A stretch of DNA of 64,000 nt. Source: Neoarius graeffei (lineage: Eukaryota; Chordata; Actinopteri; Siluriformes; Ariidae). The stretch lies in the NCBI RefSeq assembly GCF_027579695.1, contig NC_083587.1, forward strand, positions 45,067,732 through 45,131,731. The letters run 5' to 3'. Below are positions 52,301-60,700 of this stretch, piece by piece; position 1 is the first letter of the stretch, and each line of letters begins with the position of its first letter. A program made the position numbers and the translations under genes. The notes beneath the pieces are model-generated. The model did not search any database and was not told the DNA's origin. It saw nothing but the letters and a program-made list of their open reading frames with translations.

Positions 52301-55075
52301 AGCTGTACTTCCTCCTTCCTGGTCTCTTTGTAAACATCTACAGCTGGAGCAGGTGTTGAAATAAACAAGATGCACCAATACGTGTGATTTTGCATATACA
52401 AGCATGTGTGTGAGTGTTCACGTCCCTCTGTGTGTACCTGCTTCTTTAGGAGAAACATCCTGCAGGATAAACCAGTCACCTTCCACCTGTTTCTGTCTCT
52501 GTTCTTCTCTTTGTGCTGGTAAAGTTGGTTGTTTTTCTCTCACATGAATTGTTCTCTCCTCTCTCCATGTCTTTTCGTCTCCCACGTTTTTGTGCTCCTC
52601 TGCTACATGTACCCAAGGTGACTGGATATCAATCTCTATTAATGTAAAAGAAGAAAAAATATACAGTTGTGGTCAGAAGTTTACATACAGTGACATGAAT
52701 GTCATCTTGGATATGAACGTCATGGCAGTATTTGGGCTTTCAGTAATTTCTTTGAACTGTTCTTTTTCTGTGGCAGAATGATTGTTCAGAATACATCTTT
52801 AATAAAAAAAAAACCACTTGAATTTGGTGCACAAGTTTTCATTTTCTTTGGGTTTTCTGAAATCAACACAGGGTCAAATTTATACATAAAGTGTCAAAAA
52901 TGTACATACGCTCACTTAAATTATTAATTCAGAGGTACTGAAACTTCCAGAATGTCTCTTATCTTGCCAAGGCTGAGGTCTCTTAACTTCTTGTTAGTGA
53001 TCATGATTGACTACAGCTGGTAGCTTCTCTGTGCCTTTATAAAAAGGGTTTGTTTACAGCACTCATTAGATTGACCAACACACAATGGGAAAGTCCAAGG
53101 AACTCAGTGCAGATCTGAGAAAGAGGATCGCAGATATACACAACTCCGGAATGTCTCTTGGAGCCATTTCTAAACAACTGCAAATTCCAAGATCAGTTCA
53201 AACAATTGTATCCAAGTTATTGTGAGGTGTAGTCACTTTGCCAAGCCACTTTGCTTCAAGAAAACCCAAACTGTCACCCTCAGCTGAAAGGAAATTGGTT
53301 TGGATGGTCAGGAACAACCTGGGAACCACCATGACACAGCCCTGCCATGAACTGAAAGCGGATGGATCACTGTCTACAGTTCAGATCACCATGGACTAAG
53401 AGGCTGCTATCCAAGAAATAACCCCCTGCTCCAAAACTGAAACCTTCAAACTTAACTAAACTTTGAAGCTGACCACACGGACAAAGAAAAAGCCTTCTGG
53501 AGGAAAGCTGTACGGTCAGATGAGACAAAGATTGAGTTGTTTGGCCACAATGACCACCATGTACAGAGGGGCACTGTACCAGCTGGTGGTGGTGGTAGGA
53601 TCATCATGCTCCGGGGCTGTTTTGCTGCCAGTGGAACTGGTTCATTGCACAAGGCGGATGGAATAATGAAGGAGGACTACCTCAGAATTCTTCAGCATAA
53701 ACTATCAGAAACTTGAACATGACTTGGGAGTTACAACAGGACAATGAACCCAAACACGAATCAGAGCTGGCTGTGGAGGATAAAGCAGGCTAACATTAAG
53801 CTTAAACCAAGTCCTGACTTCAACCCTATTGAAAATATATGGACAGTGCTTATAAGTCAAGTCCATGCCAAGAAAAAAAAATTGAATTGAACTCTACCAA
53901 TTCTAGCATGAAGGGTCGTGAAATATCCAACCAAAATTCTGCCAGAATCTTGTTCACGGTAAACAAAAATGTTTGATCAAGGTGAATCTTGCGAAGAGAC
54001 ATTTTACCTAAATATTAGGTGTGCTGTATGTATATTTTTTAACCCTGTATGTATAATTTTGACCCTGTGTTGATTTCAGAAAACCCAAAGAATATTAAAA
54101 CTTGTGCACCAAATTCTAGTGGGTTTTTTTTTATTAAAAATGTATACTGTACATTCTGTCACAGAAAAAGAACAGTTCAAAGAAATTACTGAAAGCCCAA
54201 ATATTGCCATGACATTCATATCCAAGATGACATTCATGTCACTGTATGTAAACTTCTGACCACAACTGTATTTATACAATAGATACTATACATGGATGTC
54301 TGATGCCATTAAATAATTGAAGTTATCGAATGTAACAAAACATTTTGAGTGTAACACAAATAAGTGTTGCACTTGTACGCAGGTAAGAAAACTGTGAATA
54401 GGTTATATTAATATATTCTATAATTCCATACTGATCAATACATCACTATTATAATTCATAAATATGTTACAAAAAAAACATTGATTTTTTCCCCCCTAGA
54501 GTCATCTGTCTGAGGTAATAGTTACTATGCAAATATATATATTTACATATATGCATATATAGTTAGGGGAGAGCGGGGTAAGATGAGCCAGGGGGTAAGA
54601 TGAGCCACCCCCTGTTTCTAAGAAACAGTAAACAAATGTGACCATGTGACCACATTCAAAGGGGGCCGGGACCATTTACTTACACTTGTGGAGAGGAGCA
54701 CCACATGTCAAACTAGGTGAGGGACATATTTATAAAAATGTGTTTTTGTGCTTTCTAAGTCAATTCCATGTTTGTCCACAGTGAAGATGATTTAGAGAAG
54801 ACAAAAGTAGAATAATATTTAGACACATTAGGGTTAAGTTAGTGGCTTTCTAAGCTATGATATGAATGCTAATAAAAATAATTTTGATTAGCCTAATCCC
54901 CTTTATTAGCATTTTTCTACAAAATGTTGGCCATGGGGTAAGATGAGCCATTAGATGTGGGGCAAGTTGAGCCACTGGCTCAACTTACCCCATTGGTGGC
55001 TGAGCTTACCCAATATGGATGACACTTAAGTTTTCACATTTACTGGTCATATATGACAACAACATATATATATAC

Positions 55076-55135
<60 letters not shown>

Positions 55136-57697
55136 CATCAGATGAGGAAGACCAGTTGTTAGATGTGGGGGATTATGTTGTGGCAAAATACATGGGGAAG
55201 AAGAAAGTGCATTTCTTCATTGGCCAGATAATCAAATTGGATGTCTTCGAAATAGAGGCAAGATTTCTCAAAAGAAGCCGGTCATGCCATGGCTCTGCAA
55301 GAAAGCCAACCTTTGTCTTCAAAGAGAAAGATGAGGCTGTCCTGTCAAGACAGGATATTGTGAAAAAATTGCCCCGCCCCTTTACTGTTGGGGGGACAGC
55401 ACGGAGGGAGAGGCAAATGGTGTTCCCTTGCCATTTGAACGCTTGGAACATTGAATAATGATGAAATGATTGAATGATTGATGGAATGATTGCTGCATGT
55501 TTTAGCAATGTTTTAACCTACTGAAAGAAATAAGATTCTTTTGGCACTGTTCTACTGTTTTAGTAATTTCTATAATATAGTATATCTCTCATTCCCTCTC
55601 TAACCATCCCTCTTTCTATCTATCTACGCATATCTCTCTCTCTATCCATCTATCTATCCCTCCCTATCCCATCTCGTTCTATCACCTCTCTCTTCATCTC
55701 CCCTTCTCTATGCAACGGCCCTATCCCCCACTTGATTGACTTGACTTGATTCATTGATTGCATTTCTAATAATAAAAGTTGTTTACTTTGTTAACCTAAC
55801 ATGTTTTGTGTTGGCTCAATTTACCCCACACAGTGGCTCATCTTACCCCGTGCATGGGGTAAGTTGAGCCACTTGACATTTTTTTTTCAAGAGGTAATAT
55901 CACTCTAACCATAAGAGCTTATCAATTATGTTTTGCTCAGATAGTAACAGTACACTTTGAAATTTGGTATGGTGTGTAGACTGGAAGCAAAAATGGCTTT
56001 AACATGTAGTTATGATGAAAAATGTAAAAAGTGGCTCATCTTACCCCACTCTCCCCTACTATGTAAATATAGTTACTATGTAAATATATATATTTACATA
56101 TATGCATATATAGTTACTATGCATATGTTATATGCATATATAGTTACTATGTAAATATAGTTACTATGTAAATGTATATATTTACATATATGCAAATTAC
56201 TTTGTGCGGTTTTAGTTGTACCTGATGGACGCAGTGCAGGTTGCCTGGTCTGTGTAGATCGTGGAAGCAATTCCAGCAAAATGTACCAGTCATCTTTCAT
56301 CTGGACAGGTGTTAGAGTGCTTACTCTTTGGAGTTCCCCCTCTATCCACTGTCTAATCTCTGCTTTTTGCTCTGCTGTGTCCATGGTAGGACCTTGAAGT
56401 TGTAAAAATACAGAAGTGATGTGGATAGAATTTATACAATTGCTTATGGGGTAAATTTCCCCTACAGATTTTCTGTATACATTACTGTACAAAAGTCTTC
56501 GATACTGTGTTTTTCTGACTAAATTTGTCTTGGATGTTTATTTTATGACTTCTACATTATTGAGTCAGTAAAAAATAAAACCTTTCACTTTTCCAAATAT
56601 TACTATTCTACCTAAATTTAACACAAAATGTAGGTATACAGCGGTCTCAAAAGTGTCTAAAAATGTGATTGTGTTTATACCCTCGACACGAGTGCAGCCA
56701 TTACTGCCCGGCAGTAATGGCTGCACTCATGTCGAGTATATAAACACAATCTGGCAACACAGGCGTCAGTAATGGCTGCACCCGTGTAGAGGATATAAAC
56801 ACAATCTGGCAACACAGGTAATGGCTGCACTCGTGTCGAGGATATAAACACAATCTGGCAACACAGGGCCGGCACTAATGGCTGCACTCGTGTCGAGGAT
56901 GTAAACACAATCTGGCAACAGTTGCCAGATTGGGCGGTTTCCCGCCCAATTTGGGCGGTGTTAAGTGCATTTTGGCGGGTTTTGAACATATTTTGGACTG
57001 GAAAACGTCAGCAGTATCTGGCAACATATTTTTTTACTTAATACAAGAAATTAATGGATGCCAACGTTTTTGCCAAAATGGTATTTTATTTTCCATTGTT
57101 TAGGCAGCTTCAGCATCATACTGTGAGATTCTGTTCAAATTGTTTTTTTCCTTCTATGAAGCCTGAGCCATTTATTTTATTAGTTTATAATTATTGTTTA
57201 ATTTAGTCTTCAGGAGAGACTGCCTGCACACAGTACTAGTATTAATAGTTTTTTTTTTCTTACATGAAAGCTGAGGCATTTATATTATATTTTAAGGTAA
57301 CTTCATGTTGTGCTGTGAGGTTCTCTGCACTTTAACTTTTGAACCAGCAGGTGCATTTGGACAAGTAAAGCCTATTCTGCATTTTTGTAGTCCTGGTAAT
57401 CTTTTATATTGGTAAAGTTGTTTATAGGACCATTTCTCAGTGTCTGTTTTATTAATCAATAGTTTTTCAGTAATAAGTTAATATTTAACATATCACTCAA
57501 TTTTAACACCCCCCCCCCCCCCCCATGGGCTGACCCCATAGTCTCCAAAATTTCTGTGGGAAACACTGGCGTGCGTAACAATGCTAATCAAGCTTAAGCT
57601 AGACGACCCGCCTCAAATACCCGTCCCGGGTAAATGTTATCCCAATTTTAGATGGCCTGTTCCAAACCATCCCGCCCCATGAAAAATTTGTACTTGC

Positions 57698-57747
<50 letters not shown>

Positions 57748-60700
57748 GCGTGCATTATGTCTGCCGCTGGCAGACATTTTACCATTTTGCACCCTGCTGT
57801 AAATTATTTGTACCCGAAGCCCCTGGGTATGTCCATAAAAAAGGTCAGATATGTAACAGAACACTTTTCAGACAAAAGTGAGTGCTGGATGTCAGGGATT
57901 AGCTGCAAAAACAGAAGCAAGTGTGACAGTTAATATCTCCAATAATCTCTAATAATCCATTCATTATTATTAATCCACATACAGCACATCAAATTTCAGG
58001 TTAGGACCGAGATCAGGAGTCTAAAATACTCAAACCAGCTCATCTGGCATCAACAACCACGCCATGCTCAAAGTCAACGAGATCACATTTTTATCCCCGT
58101 TCTGAGATTTCACGTGAACGTTTTAATGGCAGAAATGGATTTCCCCCATTTTGGGGGTGCCTGTGTTCATCAGTGAATTTAGTTGTGATGTCACACTCCA
58201 CAGTCGTGGTTAATGGTCAATGGCTCATATGAAAGTAGACACTCAGGGCTTTACGAATTTGCAGTTTTTCCATAAGTTTTTTTTTTTTAAACATACCTAT
58301 GTCAACTTGACTAATACACTCCTCACCTGAAGGAACATCTCTCTTCTTGAAAGGTATTGGAATCGGCTGAACCACTTCCTGAGATGCCTCTATCATTTCT
58401 CTTCTCTCCTCCTCAAATATTATTGGCTTTGCTTCCTTTTCGACTAGCTGTACTTCCTCCTTCCTGGTCTCTTTGTAAACATCTACAGCTGGAGCAGGTG
58501 TTGAATAAACAAGATGCACCAATACGTGTAATTTTGTATATACAAGCATGTGTGTGAGTGTTCACGTCCCTCTGTGTTTACCTGCTTCTTTAGGAGAAAC
58601 ATCCTGCAGGATAAACCAGTCATCTTCCACCTGTTTCTGTCTCTGTTCTTCTCTTTGTGCTGGTAAAGCTGGTTGTGTTTCTCTCACATGAATTGTTCTC
58701 TCCTCTCTCCATGTCTTTTCGTCTCCCACGTTTTTGTGCTCCTCTACTACACGTACCCAAGGTGACTGGATATCAATCTCTATTAATGTAAAAGAAGAAA
58801 AAATATACAGTTGTGGTCAGAAGTTTACATACAGTGACATGAATGTCATCTTGGATATGAATGTCATGGCAGTATTTGGGCTTTCAGTAATTTCTTTGAA
58901 CTGTTCTTTTTCTGTGGCAGAATGATTGTTCAGAATACATCTTTCATAAAAAAAAAACCACTTGAATTTGGTGCACAAGTTTTCATTTTCTTTGGGTTTT
59001 CTGAAGTCAACACAGGGTCAAATTTATACATAAAGTGTCAAAAATGTACATACGCTCACTTAAATTATTAATTCAGAGGTGTTGAAACTTCCAGAATGTC
59101 TCTTATCTTGCCAAGGCTGAGGTCTCTTAACTTCTTGTTAGTGATCATGATTGACTACAGCTGGTAGCTTCTCTGTGCCTTTATAAAAAGGGTTTGTTTA
59201 CAGCACTCATTAGATTGACCAACACACAATGGGAAAGTCCAAGGAACTCAGTGCAGATCTGAGAAAGAGGTTCGCAGATATACACAACTCCGGAATGTCT
59301 CTTGGAGCCATTTCTAAACAACTGCAAATTCCAAGATCAGTTCAAACAATTGTATCCAAGTTATTGTGAGGTGTAGTCACTTTGCCAAGCCACTTTGCTT
59401 CAAGAAAACCCAAACTGTCACCCTCAGCTGAAAGGAAATTGGTTTGGATGGTCAGGAACAACCTGGGAACCACCATGACACAGCCCTGCCATGAACTGAA
59501 AGCGGATGGATCACTGTCTACAGTTCAGATCACCATGGACTAAGAGGCTGCTATCCAAGAAATAACCCCCTGCTCCAAAACTGAAACCTTCAAACTTAAC
59601 TAAACTTTGAAGCTGACCACACGGACAAAGAAAAAGCCTTCTGGAGGAAAGCTGTACGGTCAGATGAGACAAAGATTGAGTTGTTTGGCCACAATGACCA
59701 CCATGTACAGAGGGGCACTGTACCAGCTGGTGGTGGTGGTAGGATCATCATGCTCCGGGGCTGTTTTGATGCCAGTGGAACTGGTTCATTGCACAAGGCG
59801 GATGGAATAATGAAGGAGGACTACCTCAGAATTCTTCAGCATAAACCATCAGAAACTTGAACATGACTTGGGAGTTACAACAGGACAATGAACCCAAACA
59901 CGAATCAGAGCTGGTTGTGGAGGATAAAGCAGGCTAACATTAAGCTTAAACCAAGTCCTGACTTCAACCCTATTGAAAATATATGGGCCGTGCTTATAAT
60001 TCAAGTCCATGTCAAGAAAAAAAAAATTTAATTGAACTCTACCAATTCTAGCATGAAGGGTCGTGAAATATCCAACCAAAATTCTGCCAGAAGCTTGTTC
60101 ACTGTAAACAAAAATGTTTGATCAAGGTGAATCTTGCGAAGAGACATTTTACCTAAATATTAGGTGTGCTGTATGTATATTTTTTAACCCTGTATGTATA
60201 ATTTTGACTCTGTGTTGATTTCAGAAAACCCAAAGAATATTAAAGCTTGTGCACCAAATTCTAGTGTTCTTTTTTTTTATTAAAGATGTATGCTGTACAT
60301 TCTGTCACAGAAAATGAACAGTTCAAAGAAATTACTGAAAGCCCAAATATTGCCATGACATTCATATCCAAGATGACATTCATGTCACTGTATGTAAACT
60401 TCTGACCACAACTGTATTTATACAATAGATACTATACATGGATGTCTGATGCCATTAAATAATTGAAGTTATCGAATGTAACAAAACATTTTGAGTGTAA
60501 CACAAATAAGTGTTGCACTTGTACGCAGGTAAGAAAACTGTGAATAGGTTATATTAATATATTCTATAATTCCATACTGATCAATACATCACTATTATAA
60601 TTCATAAATATGTTACAAAAAAAACACTGATTTTTTCCCCCCTAGAGTCATCTGTCTGAGGTAATAGTTACTATGCAAATATATATTTACATATATGCAT

